In this document: piece after piece, positions 19,601-29,640 of the stretch
Layout of the letters: the number at the start of each line of letters is the position of its first letter
How positions within the stretch are numbered: the stretch's first letter is position 1
Assembly (NCBI GenBank): GCA_015039365.1
Contig: WION01000070.1
Coordinates: 124,001 to 188,000 of the forward strand
From: Amanita rubescens
Taxonomy: Eukaryota > Basidiomycota > Agaricomycetes > Agaricales > Amanitaceae
Direction: 5' to 3'
Length of the DNA stretch: 64,000 nucleotides
Translations under genes and position numbers: made by a program
Notes under the pieces: model-generated
Database searches by the model: none
The model's input: the letters and a program-made list of their open reading frames with translations, nothing else
Told to the model about the DNA's origin: nothing

Positions 19601-22587
19601 ATCGAGGGGGCGAATTTATGTCCACAAACATACAAGATTACTTAACTGATGTAGGAATCATTCATGAAAAATCTACTCCATATATACATCAACAAAATGG
19701 AAAGGTTGAACGCATGAATAGAACACTTTGGGAAAAGAGTGAAGCATTGAGATTACATGCTTCATGCCCTCAATCTTGGTGGAACTTTGCGATCGAAACT
19801 GCCGTACATGTTTATAATCGTACTCCACTTAGACGAACCAAATGGAAGACTCCTGTTGAAAATCTTACTGGAAAGAAACCTGATGTTTCTTACTTTAAGA
19901 TATTCGGATCTAAAGCTTGGGTATTTATCCCACATGAATCGCGCGAAAATAAATTAACACCAAGGTCTGAAATAATGACCTTTATTGGATACGAACCGAA
20001 TGCAAAAGCATACCGCTTCATGACAAATACAAATCAACTTCGAGTATCCACCCAAGCTGAATTTGATGAAACCAAATTTCCAAGAGCCAAACCTCAAGAT
20101 GAAAATTATACAAAAAACTTGGACCCTATCAGGCCTATTGAGCAGGATAATTCTGAAAACTCAGATAAAAATATCTCTGATGGTAAACCAGATAATGAAG
20201 GAGATATTTCATCTGAACAGCAGCATTCAGATGATGATTTCTTTGATTTCAACTTTGAAAATCATCCTAGTTCTGATTCATCAGATGATGATGATGATGA
20301 CACTAAATGGGATGATAAATTAGAATCTTTCTTTGAAAAGAAAGATACATCTTCAAAAGACAAAGGTGCTGAATTAGATCAACCTACAGGCGTTGAATTA
20401 GATCTACCTGTACAAAGTCTTAAAGATAAACCTACTAAAGGAAAAGGCAAAGGAACTGCTAAAAAACCTGTAGAACCTTCTCGAAGATCTGAAAGATCTA
20501 GAAAACCGGTTATACAGAAAGACAATGCTTATGGTAATAAAACACCATTAGAAATTGAAAAAGAAATTACAGAAGAACAAGATGTTGTTCGAGAATTGAT
20601 TCAAGATCTTAAAGAAAAAGATAAATCTGATCCAAGACTTGATGTCACAATCAGATATTCTCTTAGATCTAAAATACGACAACATATTGATAAAGTTAAA
20701 TTACTTTATTCAACATTACACAATGCTCAGATTAATGAAATGTCATGTCTCATTAAAGAGCAAGGTAATGGTTTTCTGAATTACTTACTCGCACAAGCAA
20801 TTCCTGCCATTGATATTTCAAGAGATAATATCAGAGAATATCAATACAAAGATATTCAAAAAGTCAAAATTGCTGATCCCAAATCTTATGAACAATGGGA
20901 GACAGCAATGAATGATGAAATGAAATCATTGAATGATAGAAAAATCTGGGAGCTTGCAGAATTACCTCATAATCGTACACCTATTAAATGTAGATGGGTA
21001 TACGATATTAAATCTGACGGTCGAAAGAAGGCTCGACTTGTCGCTAAAGGATTTTCTCAAAGACCTGGACTTGACTATGAAGAAACGTTTTCGCCAGTGG
21101 CAAGATATGAAACGATTCGCCTTTTGTTAGCAATATCTGTGCTAGAAAAATGGGATATTGAAGCACTAGATGTTAAAACAGCCTTTTTGTACGGAGATCT
21201 CGAAGCGGATATCTATATGCAACAACCAGAAGGTTATGTAGTCAAAGGCCAAGAACAAAAAGTTTACCAACTTAAAAAGGCAATATATGGACTTAAACAA
21301 GCCTCATATGCCTGGAATAAACAAGCTAATAAATCCTTAGAGGATTTAGGATTTATACGCTGTTTATCTGATTCTGGCGTATACGTCAGAAGAGAAGACG
21401 ACACTATAATAGTGTGTATAGTATATGTCGATGACATGCTTTTCATGGGTGACAATACACCAGAAATTCATAAAGTTAAAAACGCTTTTATGAAGAAATG
21501 GGAATGTCATGATCTTGGAAAAGTTAAAGAATACTTAGGTATGCAAATCAATTACAATAAGAACATGGGTACTCTTATTATTGATCAACATGCATACGCT
21601 AAGAAGGTTGTAACAAGATTTGGTTTAGAAAATTGTAAACCAACTCGTACACCTTTACCAACAGGATACATTCCAACTGCTGCTACAAAAGAATGTACAG
21701 CAGAAATGCGATCTTATTTTCAACAAATAATAGGATCGTTGTTATATCTTGCATTAGGAACAAGACCTGATATTACTTATCAAGTAATATTAATGTCTCA
21801 GTTTTGTGCAAACCCAAATGAAGAACACATACAGAAAGCATTATACATAGTACGCTATGTTAATACCACTGTACAAACTAAAATAGTTTACAATGGTTTA
21901 AATAAAGAAGGCTTTGTAGCCTTTACTGATGCTGACTGGGGTGCTGACAAGATTACAAGAAAATCTGTCACTGGATATATAGTAAAACTCGCAGGAGGAG
22001 CTATATCATGGGTTTCACGGAAACAAAAAGTAGTGGCACTATCTTCAACTGAAGCAGAATACATGTCAATGTCTGATACATCAAGACAAATAGTTTGGAT
22101 TGAATCACTTATGAGTGAACTCGATTTTCCAATTAAAACTATCTTCTTATGTTGTGACAATCAAGGAGCAATGTTTTTAGCCAGTAATCCTGCACAAGAA
22201 CATCGTTCAAAACATATTGATATAAGATTCCACTACATTAGAGAATGTGTCGAAAGTGAGAAAGTTAAACTCACATACATTCCTACCAATGAACAAGTTG
22301 CGGATATAATGACCAAAAATCTACCATATTCAAAATTTGTAATATTCCGAATGAAGATGGGATTAATCCTAGATGATAGTCAAATATCATTAACCAATCA
22401 TATTAAGGCATCACAAACTTTTGCTAATTATATTAAAAGTAAAACCCTTAATAAGTCCTCAGGACAACATAGTAAAATATTTGAAAGAATTCAAGATCTT
22501 GAAGTGCGAGGATATCTTGAAGAAATCTTTAAATACTATGAAAGAGAAAATGATAAATTAACTACCCTTTTGAAAGCTAATAAATAA
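16642..22587 (+). CDS. Copia A2 gag-pol polyprotein (1981 residues, intact)
   Basis: This single frame makes all the enzymes for copying and integrating the element, presumably in cytoplasmic virus-like particles. The N-terminal Gag (about 1-240) has the Copia LTR-gag fold signature (TGSNWLAFERLM, FGLYRQIVDWKL). An RG-rich stretch follows at about 260-290 in place of a CCHC knuckle. A Cys cluster (CxCPxC) sits just before the protease DSGA at about 720. The integrase HHCC region is near 860-905, with catalytic Asp about 923, Asp about 986 and Glu about 1021. An acidic linker is near 1170-1240. Reverse transcriptase has YVDD near 1594, and RNase H has DADW near 1763 and STEAEY near 1801. No frameshift separates gag from pol, so the Gag excess must arise another way. 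Confidence 0.97.
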   Translation: MSSSNSINSIVPVLTGSNWLAFERLMTAYLNSQGLGAHIDPKLDWPRDLEPSEKAAIKTSDIKPDQLKTLKEIRKEYVEFKEDNMKAKGYITLKLAPNLVHLVDDKNDKAEVLWKSLKDKFGKQGLAATFGLYRQIVDWKLKENSNPNTQVPHLMDLINRVSNQGVTLTVKMQIMTILHALPPSWDSFVANLLAHSADDDTVDEFLNLISEEWSRRKGNRNNANTSVVTRGNKHSNSQVVANMARQQLQQGQPRTPWNSYRGKSFRGRGGRKPMGNRRNPTQHTSTGGPSNGPKHTPGQSQTPFRPQWAGQVPNQSKGPNWERNKAAKAKNRANKLAARTAAQSTLGSGHAMASSTSASLPLIARIGDQVMTDFDEEFVPKIYKYKGTRAVPTDDFMGRIDEISEDSGDSVSRDVQKVRTESTDYSDIFDSAIFADTKDTQSLDDLASPIFASSSISHHQTDNEGYQTDNESHQSEANSSGYEGLYTDEEPEGPMPGSFDDEQISWWYVHTRQYYVDQVRRANLEARRMNTNARTLEHLQNMLRGMVNDHDTVSLRPESVSSSDLNYFYQSDQDSVYHTAPESMASSQIPTRPITPYEDFFNSYDYPTNRTIDTVPVIPSNVPIVYPTPRRSTDLRNLYYFDANMRENLSNHQRIARLYDQNHIDELYDQTLSELNERYANVINIGHLQDPYSQFCDKSLSCRCPECYKNNKGLTIWMCDSGASHHFTAHLEDFVSYKKYEVPTSVFTADNQADILGIGTVILNHTLKNGSVSRLKLYPVLHMPSATLRLISNGTLCKQGFIAKQDNDRISFYREGSENASLEGFPGDGNETLMWTEGQIIKPSNYKLMMTTINVVGYEIWHQRMGHPSQQILKLGSKNLEGFPPLTIPKDLEPCNGCLKGKAVSQSFPLSEKRATQPFERIHCDLMTFPIQSYHKQKYLLVIFDDCTSHVWVKPLQKKSNVAVVFEGWHKQIYNQYGYNIKIVRSDRGGEFMSTNIQDYLTDVGIIHEKSTPYIHQQNGKVERMNRTLWEKSEALRLHASCPQSWWNFAIETAVHVYNRTPLRRTKWKTPVENLTGKKPDVSYFKIFGSKAWVFIPHESRENKLTPRSEIMTFIGYEPNAKAYRFMTNTNQLRVSTQAEFDETKFPRAKPQDENYTKNLDPIRPIEQDNSENSDKNISDGKPDNEGDISSEQQHSDDDFFDFNFENHPSSDSSDDDDDDTKWDDKLESFFEKKDTSSKDKGAELDQPTGVELDLPVQSLKDKPTKGKGKGTAKKPVEPSRRSERSRKPVIQKDNAYGNKTPLEIEKEITEEQDVVRELIQDLKEKDKSDPRLDVTIRYSLRSKIRQHIDKVKLLYSTLHNAQINEMSCLIKEQGNGFLNYLLAQAIPAIDISRDNIREYQYKDIQKVKIADPKSYEQWETAMNDEMKSLNDRKIWELAELPHNRTPIKCRWVYDIKSDGRKKARLVAKGFSQRPGLDYEETFSPVARYETIRLLLAISVLEKWDIEALDVKTAFLYGDLEADIYMQQPEGYVVKGQEQKVYQLKKAIYGLKQASYAWNKQANKSLEDLGFIRCLSDSGVYVRREDDTIIVCIVYVDDMLFMGDNTPEIHKVKNAFMKKWECHDLGKVKEYLGMQINYNKNMGTLIIDQHAYAKKVVTRFGLENCKPTRTPLPTGYIPTAATKECTAEMRSYFQQIIGSLLYLALGTRPDITYQVILMSQFCANPNEEHIQKALYIVRYVNTTVQTKIVYNGLNKEGFVAFTDADWGADKITRKSVTGYIVKLAGGAISWVSRKQKVVALSSTEAEYMSMSDTSRQIVWIESLMSELDFPIKTIFLCCDNQGAMFLASNPAQEHRSKHIDIRFHYIRECVESEKVKLTYIPTNEQVADIMTKNLPYSKFVIFRMKMGLILDDSQISLTNHIKASQTFANYIKSKTLNKSSGQHSKIFERIQDLEVRGYLEEIFKYYERENDKLTTLLKANK

Positions 22588-22602
22588 CTTAGCGAAGGGG
22601 AG

Positions 22603-23307
22603 TGTTGAACTTATAATATACGATATACATACAGTATATAGTAAATATAAGTGATATCATTAGTTTACACTAACTAATGTAATAACGCTCAGTTACTTAC
22701 TCGTCTCTCAACCAATCATAATAGTGGATGATTGAGTGTGAGATAATATATTGACATGAGAATATATTCGACATATTCTCATACTCATCTACCAATCATA
22801 ATAGTGGATGATTGATGATGAGAACATATTCTGACATGAGAATATCCTAGCGATATTCTCATAAGATCATCCAATCATAATAGTGGAACTATTGATGATG
22901 TGAATATATGTTGACATGAGAATAGAAGACATATATACGTTATGGTTATCGACCTATCACATTGAAGATTGATAATGTGATGAGTCAGTCAATATAATTG
23001 ATGAGTCAAGTGCTGCGCAAAGCTATGCATTGCTGTACAATAGCTGTGCATTGCTGTGGAATGACGCCTTATGAGTCAAATACCTGTGACTCATACTGAT
23101 AAGACTCTTTGTACTTATTTGTAGTTTAGTAGTATATAAACTGTACTCTAGTAGCGTCAATCCTTATCCTATTATCCTCTCTACTGTCTACTGTTGAGCC
23201 CCAGCTCCAGTAAGCTCTTAACAACTCCACACCACACTCGGTAAGTAGTACATTCTATGTACTAGACTGCGCTGCTCGCTAGGGATTTGTTACCCCTAGT
23301 TTTAACA
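22603..23307 (+). repeat. 3' LTR of Copia A2 (705 bp)
   Basis: It follows the polypurine tract GAAGGGGAG (22594-22602) and is followed by GCTGG. No mismatch with the 5' LTR was found by eye. The context ACTTAGCGARGGGG before the LTR is shared with element B. Confidence 0.97.
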
Positions 23308-23312
23308 GCTGG
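23308..23312. repeat. Target site duplication of Copia A2, right copy
   Basis: GCTGG, identical to 13257-13261. In B it falls within codons of the linker between integrase and reverse transcriptase. Confidence 0.95.
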
Positions 23313-26300
23313 TAGAGGAGATTGTGTGCGCCTGCGACCAAGTTGTCTTCCCCTAACAGGGGAAGGGGATGGAATACCATTATTAGTGTCTCGATTATCG
23401 AGAAGGATTGGTGCAAGATCTTTAGTAATAATAATATCACTTTTTCCTTTACGAGGAAATCTGTCTTCAAAGAATGTGGCTTGGGCGGATATGACTAGTG
23501 TATTATTGGAATCCATAAATTTATATGCTTTTGATCCTAGTTCATACCCGACAAAGGTCATAAGTTCTGATTTTGGAGATAATTTATCAGAACGTTTTTC
23601 AACTGGGATAAAAACCCAAGCTTCACATCCAAATACTTTAAAGTATTGAACGTCAGGAAGGGAACTATATAAAAGTTCCCAAGGCGTTTTCCAGTTGCCA
23701 CGCACAATTGGGGTTCTATTGTATACGTGTACAGCTGTTTCGATTGAAAATTCCCACCATGATCTCGGTATACATGCATCGAGCCGCATAGCTTCAGACT
23801 TATCATTTAAAGTCTGAATCATCCGTTCAGCTCGTCCATTTTGCTGATGTATATGAGGTGCCGATGTTTGGTGTTGAATGCCATTTTTGTCAAGGAAATC
23901 TTTAAAGGCTTTATTTACGAATTCCCCCCCTCGATCGGAACGGAGGTAGAGTATTCGTTTGTTAAGTGCAGAAACTTTTGTGAACCATCGCTGGAACACT
24001 TCAGTTGTATCTGACTTGTGTTTAAGGAATCCGATCCATACATACGATGAATAATCATCGACCACAACAAGTATATACTTGTATTTGTGATAAGATTGAG
24101 TTGGAAACTCTTTTAAATCCATGTGGATCATTTCAAGTGGACGTGATGCCCGCTTTTTAGATTCCTTGTAAGTTTTTGCCTTCATTTTTCCTTTTAAGCA
24201 TCCTTCACATCGAAGATTTGGGGATGGTTTGGGAAGATCGCCTTTTTCAAACCCTTTTACGTGTCCTTTTAGATGTTGGAACACGTCTTTACCAGGGTGA
24301 CCTAGACGTTTATGCCATATATCGTACGTTGATACACTTTCATTTACTGTATAAGTTTCAACAGGTGGAGCCTTATCAACGTGTGTATATGTATTGACAG
24401 ATTCTCTTTCAAAGAATGGTGGCACTTTGTGGACGTTTTTATGAATGATACGTCCTGTGCATAAAGTTAATGTATCTTGATTGCGATAACTTGCTTCAAG
24501 ATATATTTCCTTTTTACCATCTTTATAGGAAAAGGTGATCCGTTGATCGTCTTGTGACGCCAGTAACCCTTGCTTACACAACATGCCATTCGAAACAAGT
24601 CGTATGTTAAGACGCGGCATGTATAACACGGGGTACAGTTTCACAAGGTGGCTTGTTCCATTAGATAATTTATGAATAAAAATAACAGTGCCTTGTCCAA
24701 TTAGATCGGATGTGCCATCTGCTGTTTTTACCAGTTTTACTTTATCAAAAGGTTTATAATCTGAAAAATCATTCAGATTAAAGGTAAAATGCTCAGATGC
24801 ACCAGAGTCACACATCCATAGTGTTTCTCCAGTCCGTTCTGTACAACAGGAAGGACATTTGCAATTGTCCGTTCTACCAGCACATATTATGTGCTGATGT
24901 TGATTTCCCGTTGTATGCATTGGATAGGCGACATGAACCTTATTTTTATAGTTTGGACTTATAGGGCTAACTCTCATTGGGACGTTTTTAGATTTACATG
25001 AATTTTTATTACATTCCATGTTATATACAATTACAGAATCTGAGATTGTTTTACATACGTCCACTGAATAAGAGTTAGCCCAATCCGTACTAAAATAAGA
25101 TTTTACCCACTCGTCATTATAGTAATCATCATATGCAGAATCATCATAATTCTTCATATCATAATCGTCAAAAGCCGTGAAGTTATCATTCGGCTGGTCA
25201 TCATATGCCCCTTCTATAAGGGGTTCTTCTTGCATGGGAGTAACTTCTTCTATTCTCCCAGTGGACTCGGATCCTTGTACAAATGGTACAATGGAATGGT
25301 GGCCAAGTATGGCCGGTGCAGCAGTATACTGAGTTTGGTTTTGCCCAGTATAGGTCATGCCAGAGGTTACTTGATGAGCGTCAGCTCGTGCTGCCGCTCG
25401 GTTGGCCTTCGCAGTTTGGCGAAGTTGCCTATTACGTTGCCAATTACGGCCACGTGTTTGGTTGGTCATTTGACCCTGCCACTGCTGCTGTTGCTCTGGT
25501 AACCTTGGAGCATTACCAGCTCCCACTACTGGTTGCTGGTTTTGTGGTGTGTATGGTTGAAAACCACCACGACCTCGTCCACGGCCACGGAATCCTCCGC
25601 GGCCTCGTCCACGTCCTCGCCCACGACCTTGCCAGGGTGCCTGTCCACCAATTCTTTGTTGCAGGTCACCCCGCGCCATCTGTGCGGTCGTATGTGCGAC
25701 ACTTGAGTGTCGTCTTCTCCATTCCTCCCTGATTTGAATTGCGACATGCTGGACTGTTAGACCAGCCGCCGGTGCAGTTGCCAAAACGGCTCCTACAAAA
25801 TTGTCCCAACGATGCAGAACACCGCGGACAATTATCATCGCTTTTTGTTCTTCGGGTAGCGAGAAACCCTGTCCACCTAATCGCTCAAATTTGGCGATTA
25901 TTTCATTAAGGGACTGTTCAGGGTCCCTTCTTTCATCAAGCTTCCAATCCAGGGCAGCCTGGAATTCGTTGAAAGTACCGGTTCGGCCGGTATCTCCATA
26001 TCTCTGTCGCAAGGCAACCCAAAGGACCCTTGCATTGAGGTAAGACCCTGTGTCGTATATCTCCGCGATAGAATCGCTCAAACGGAGCATAATTGAACCC
26101 AGGGCTTTCTCGTTATCAGAGAGCCACTCTAAATATGAGTCTCTCTGATCTAGTAGAGCTTGGATATTTGCTGGTATTGGGGCCAGCACAGGAGCTTCAC
26201 CGGCTTCTGCAGGCAATACAGCATCGAAATTATGAGCCTCGAGCGTTGCCTGCTCGGTGGCGTTTAGATCGAAGGGTTGGATAAAGGAATCTCTCATGTA

Positions 26301-26411
26301 TTTGTAGATTCCTTTTACTTGTAAATAGGCTGTCATTTTGCGAGCCCACAAGCGGTAATTGTCTCCCTTAAGTAAGGGGACAGTGGAGAGTGATGCTGAA
26401 TCTCCGGACAT
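23308..26411 (-). pseudogene. Copia B gag-pol, 5' half (Gag, protease, integrase)
   Basis: This is the N-terminal half of the B polyprotein, cut by A2 at its left end; the last codons of the long open frame there run into the A2 LTR. Gag occupies about residues 1-240, followed by a striking GRGRGRGRGGF-type RG box near 270 and a Gln-rich stretch. A Cys cluster (CKCPSCC) lies beside the protease site DSGA near 533. The integrase has a HHCC region near 700-735 and catalytic Asp, Asp and Glu near 761, 824 and 860. No stop is visible in this half. The start at 26411 lies 6 nt after the stop of the upstream accessory frame. Confidence 0.93.
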
Positions 26412-26417
26412 CTTTCT

Positions 26418-27053
26418 TTAGATAACGAAGATTGAGAGTGATGCGAGGAAGGCGGCAAGAAAGAGTTGTAAAAAGGTTCTTCGGAACCTTTGTTGGATGA
26501 TGATTTGGTTTGGTTCAGCTAATGAGCTGAACGAACTTGAACTGTGTTGCGAGAACGGTTCTACCTCGCTATAATCAGGTCCTCGATCTTCGATTAAAGA
26601 TCTTCGGAACTGGATTTCGTCGGTTAACGTAAAACCAGATCGAAAAGTGTCAGTTTCAAGTCTGTACTGACGATTTATCAGCGAGGTATGGACACCTGCT
26701 GAATGACGAGCTGTTCCTGGTAAGTATATAGGAAGCGGAGTATCTGCTCTTGGGACGTAATAATCGTTTGGATCACGATCTAATTCGTCCTCGGATGATG
26801 AAGCAGACGGGTATGTAGGTACTATCCGGTTAACTGGCCGGGTAGTAATTCGAGCTGAACTGCTTGCAAAGTTTGCAGTTAGCGATTCAAGTTCACTGTC
26901 GGATGATGAACTTGGGAATAGGTTGTTTAACCTATTTAGGTCTTCTGCTAATCTATTATATCTTCTAGCTCAACGGCTCATAGGCTGGAGCGAAGATTTA
27001 TCTAAAATTGGAACAATTAATGAGGTGTCATTACGAAAACGACAACAACCCAT
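26418..27053 (-). pseudogene. Accessory frame of Copia B, 211 codons with one internal TGA
   Basis: This frame lies between the leader and gag of B. It starts at an ATG at 27053 preceded by an in-frame stop, reads 27 codons, meets TGA at 26970-26972 (one base from CGA Arg), then stays open for 183 codons to TAA at 26418-26420. The N-terminus begins MGCC. The middle is rich in Ser and acidic residues (SSSSDSELES, SASSSEDELD) with RP and PLP motifs. The last 20 residues are hydrophobic (FLQLFLAAFLASLSIFVI), resembling a tail anchor. It shows no obvious similarity to the A2 accessory ORF. The TAA and the gag ATG are 6 nt apart, which would suit termination-reinitiation. Function is unknown. Confidence 0.65.
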
Positions 27054-27799
27054 TCGTGCAGCTTATGAGCTGCTCCAAGCATGGACATGCCTGGACGCCA
27101 CCACCTTGGACGTGTACCCGTGTGTGTGAACGTGCTACCTGTAAGAGATGACATGCATATAGTCCTGGAACTGGGAGCGCGCAAAACGGCATTTCTCCCC
27201 TGGATCCCCTTGAACGGGGGAGAACAGTTTGTTCCAGGAATAGAAATAGCTTCTGGTCCATAAACCCCCCAGACAGCTATGTAAGCACGACCGGTAAACA
27301 ATATGAAGCTATCTAGATAGGATTGTGGGATCACCACAGAGCCTAAACTTAGAATGTTCCTATAGAACATTCCGACTAGAGGAGTCCCTAAGGGCGCATC
27401 CTCAATAGACTGCGTGTACCACCCCAAATGGGATGTCAGCACGTCCTTTATACTAGAATAGCTATGTACAAGCCATATTGTATTATAAAGCCTCCAATGG
27501 GCTTATGATGTTATATCGTGCATGAATACCCCAATCACGTCACGGAGGGCAAGTAAAACTCCGTGGGGGTCAGGGTTGCCATGCCAGCCCTGAGAAACGT
27601 AGGTTGTACCCTTATCCCTGGGTGTCTAGGAGATCCCCCTTAGCCCTAGGGTCCAGGCGCATGTCATTAGCTCTTATAACAGGTGCAAGGGTCAGCTGTA
27701 ATCAACGGTGCTACAAGTACACAGACCCGCACGATACTATACCTGTGTTCACACATCGCGTACGTCGTTGGCGATAGCGTCGACAAGCAATACCATGTC
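27054..27799 (-). other. Leader of Copia B
   Basis: This is untranslated sequence between the primer site and the accessory frame. It contains GGACCCTAGGGCTAAGGGGG (minus strand, within 27631-27654), matching the motif in the A2 leader. A 141-codon minus-strand frame at 27017-27442 overlaps the accessory frame and shows no protein-like features. Confidence 0.55.
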
Positions 27800-27812
27800 G
27801 GGGCCCATAACC
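27800..27812 (-). other. Primer binding site of Copia B (half-tRNA iMet type)
   Basis: On the minus strand GGTTATGGGCCCC directly follows the 5' LTR. It is identical to the A2 site, so both families use the same internal initiator tRNA-Met primer. Confidence 0.8.
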
Positions 27813-28143
27813 TGACGAAAGGGAAACGCCCAGTAGCGCAGCGTTGAGGAGTTAAAGCGATAGCTTACCCGATGTGTACAGGTTTATATACTGTCTGTGT
27901 CCTAATAGGTAACAACATAGGTAAATATATGTAACTACATATGTCATACTCATATATGGAAATATGGAGCTGCGCTGATGTCATGCGCAGCTATGGTGTC
28001 ATATAGCGCCATCCGCAGTGGGGATGATGCAAGCGTGCTAGAACCTTCTACAAGGTTCTATCTATATATATCCTGATCTACTTAGTAAGCAGATAAGATA
28101 AGATCTCATTGTTATCTTAGATTTAGATAAGATAACTTCGTCA
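27813..28143 (-). repeat. 5' LTR of Copia B (331 bp)
   Basis: TGACGAA..TTCGTCA ends. It contains TATATAAA on the minus strand at 27883-27890, about 70 bp before the LTR end, as the likely TATA box. It differs from the left LTR at one base. Confidence 0.95.
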
Positions 28144-28148
28144 CTCTG
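28144..28148. repeat. Target site duplication of Copia B, right copy
   Basis: CTCTG, identical to 9915-9919. Beyond it the hAT reading frame resumes on the minus strand. Confidence 0.93.
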
Positions 28149-28291
28149 CAGGGGCGTATGGCATCTTCGAAGATTGGAGGAGATCACTGGCACGTCCGAT
28201 TTCTTCCGCAATATCTACATTTAGTATGTCTGATATTCTAACAATTTCTAACACGGCCTTCTCGGTCAACTAATTCTAACAGAGTTACTAA

Positions 28292-28680
28292 CAGGTTAAT
28301 AACTGTGAGAAATAACACATGTAAATAAATAGACAATTATTCACCGAGCCCTAAAGGAGACAGTAAATGGTTGATATGACGACCCAGCGCCTACGGCCTC
28401 TACGCCAATTCAATGGCAAGGGAGACTTTGAGGCGATAGAACTAGCAGCGTAGAACGTATACAATGACAAGCCCTCTTCTCTTCTCAGTGAGACATGGAT
28501 AGCGATCCGGACTGCTTCAGCAAAAAGACTAACCGCGCTGATCAGCGAATGGAGAATTCAACTGACATCAAGACTCACAGTGTAGTTATCAATGATAGTA
28601 TAGATCCGAAGAGAGTAAGGATCGTGGGATATTGAGGGTATAACGAGTAAATCATATACCCCAGCGTGTTAGAAAAGGAA
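28292..28680. other. Spacer right of hAT
   Basis: AT-rich sequence right of the hAT end, with no gene I can support. A plus-strand frame starting near 28366 (MVDMTTQRLRPL) stops after about 28 codons. Confidence 0.4.
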
Positions 28681-29640
28681 CTAGCCGAATGCTTCGTCCA
28701 GCTCCAGGCCAGGAAGGATATCGTCGCGATCAAAAGGCCGAACTGAATCACTAATGCTAGGATTGGCCGGCAAAAAAGATGAATATAATTCCTGATACAG
28801 CGTCAAGGACAGCCGAAGTGGACAGGTCACTAAAGTGTACTTACTGATCTTCTGGTTTGGGCCGCATGGCATCTCGATTTTCGCACCCAACTATTCCGCC
28901 CTCTGGGTGTTCGCCTGAATGATGAACATTCTGAGTAGAACTCCAGTTCGTTCCGGCGATTGACTCGGGTATATCATTAACTAGCAAGGGGATATCGGCC
29001 ATGCAAGTATCGCGGTTTGACTACGGTGAGTAACAAGAGGGGAAATATTTGGAGCTGAGTTTCGTGGCCCGTCCTTTTATTAGCTTTCACATATACAAAT
29101 GGTCCTGAAAGGGATAACCCACCAAGTATAGCGCATACCGATGTGCCAGTGGCAGGCATCGCATCGCATTGTGAGTAGTCTAATTACGTTTCAAAGGGAA
29201 ACGGGCATTTACCTTGGCCATGCCCGCGACACAGACTCATCGGATGATCGTAGATCTGCCCAAACCGATAAGCATCACAGTATAATACCTGGGATGACTT
29301 GCTGGTAAACATACGGACTAATGGTTCTGAAGAACGCCTCAAATAATGTTTTACCTTCCTTTCCATCTCTTTTGAGCATGGCGAAAAGATTGGTGTATTA
29401 AACGCTCGCGGCAGAATTTCATGACGCTGAAACGACATGTCAGATCGTCGAACCAGGTCAAACCACAAAAGTTCCAGCTGAGATTGATTTCAACTTTGAC
29501 ATACCGAAAAGAACGGAGAGAGATACCCCAGTATTCAATCAGAAACCCCGCGCAACCGACATTCCGAGTCGATCCAAGCAATTTTCTTGCACATCCCAAT
29601 CTTTGACCTATCCAAGGCACAGCCTGGTTGATGGTGACGT
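28681..29640 (-). other. Unrecognised exon-like frames, possible decayed gene
   Basis: Several minus-strand frames look spliced. One starting at ATG 29003 runs about 52 codons to a good donor GTAAGT near 28845. One at about 29468-29210 ends at AAG|GTAAAT. One ends in RPFDRDDILPGLELDEAFG at 28681. I could not join them into one continuous frame with confidence and do not recognise the family. It may be a degraded multi-exon gene or chance. Confidence 0.25.

Larger units (their letters stand above)
13262..23307 (+). mobile_element. Copia element A2, complete 10,046-bp copy
   Basis: This is a full-length Ty1/copia retrotransposon nested in element B. In order it has a 5' LTR, a half-tRNA primer site, a 1.2-kb leader, an accessory ORF of 418 codons, one gag-pol ORF of 1981 codons, a polypurine tract (22594-22602) and the 3' LTR. 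The LTRs look identical over 705 bp, both long frames are open, and the GCTGG target duplication is perfect. These point to a very recent insertion that may still be mobile. At 10 kb it is long for the family because of the leader and the extra ORF. Confidence 0.97.
9920..28143 (-). mobile_element. Copia element B, containing nested Copia A2
   Basis: This Ty1/copia retrotransposon is on the minus strand. Its 5' LTR is at the right (27813-28143) and its 3' LTR at the left (9920-10250). In transcription order it has a primer site, a leader, an accessory frame, gag-pol, a polypurine tract (GAGGGGGTG on the minus strand, 10251-10259) and the 3' LTR. Removing A2 and one copy of its target duplication leaves about 8.17 kb. 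The LTRs differ at one of 331 positions by eye, so the insertion is young. It is nonetheless defective: gag-pol is split by A2, RNase H carries a 4-base deletion, and the accessory frame has an internal TGA. Confidence 0.95.
6544..28269 (-). pseudogene. hAT transposase (BED finger, hATC domain), split by Copia B
   Basis: The product would be a cut-and-paste DDE transposase. Exons read on the minus strand: 28269-28149 (start not found) joined in frame to 9914-9531, 9469-9386, 9327-8540, 8483 to about 8300, then about 8263-7956, 7956-7650, 7597-7209, 7155-6997 and 6944-6544, with introns of about 50-60 bp. Motifs include a BED-type finger (WxCx3C then HAARLC), the first catalytic Asp in TFDGTT, a CSDNT motif, CHHLH, and the C-terminal hAT dimerisation block with NSMPDERTNST and an acidic tail. 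It is broken by Copia B between 9914 and 28149 and by an apparent frameshift just after the BED finger near 9155. A TAA at 7981-7983 lies in a 72-bp segment (7957-8028) that could itself be an in-frame intron. Confidence 0.8.
6505..28291 (-). mobile_element. hAT DNA transposon, interrupted by Copia B and A2
   Basis: A hAT transposase gene on the minus strand occupies 6544-9914 and continues at 28144-28269 beyond the inserted Copia B. It is bracketed by an inverted 18-mer: TTAATAACTTTGTTAGAA at 6505-6522, and the complement of a version differing at two positions at 28274-28291. Both ends also carry further copies of TTAGTAAC-like words, typical of hAT subterminal repeats. The exact termini and the 8-bp target duplication could not be fixed by eye, so the limits are approximate. 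Without the 18.2-kb insertion the element would be about 3.6 kb. Confidence 0.7.

Noticed and set aside
27017..27442. 141-codon minus-strand ORF in the leader of Copia B
   Set aside because: It overlaps the better accessory frame, has no protein-like features and covers the shared leader region.
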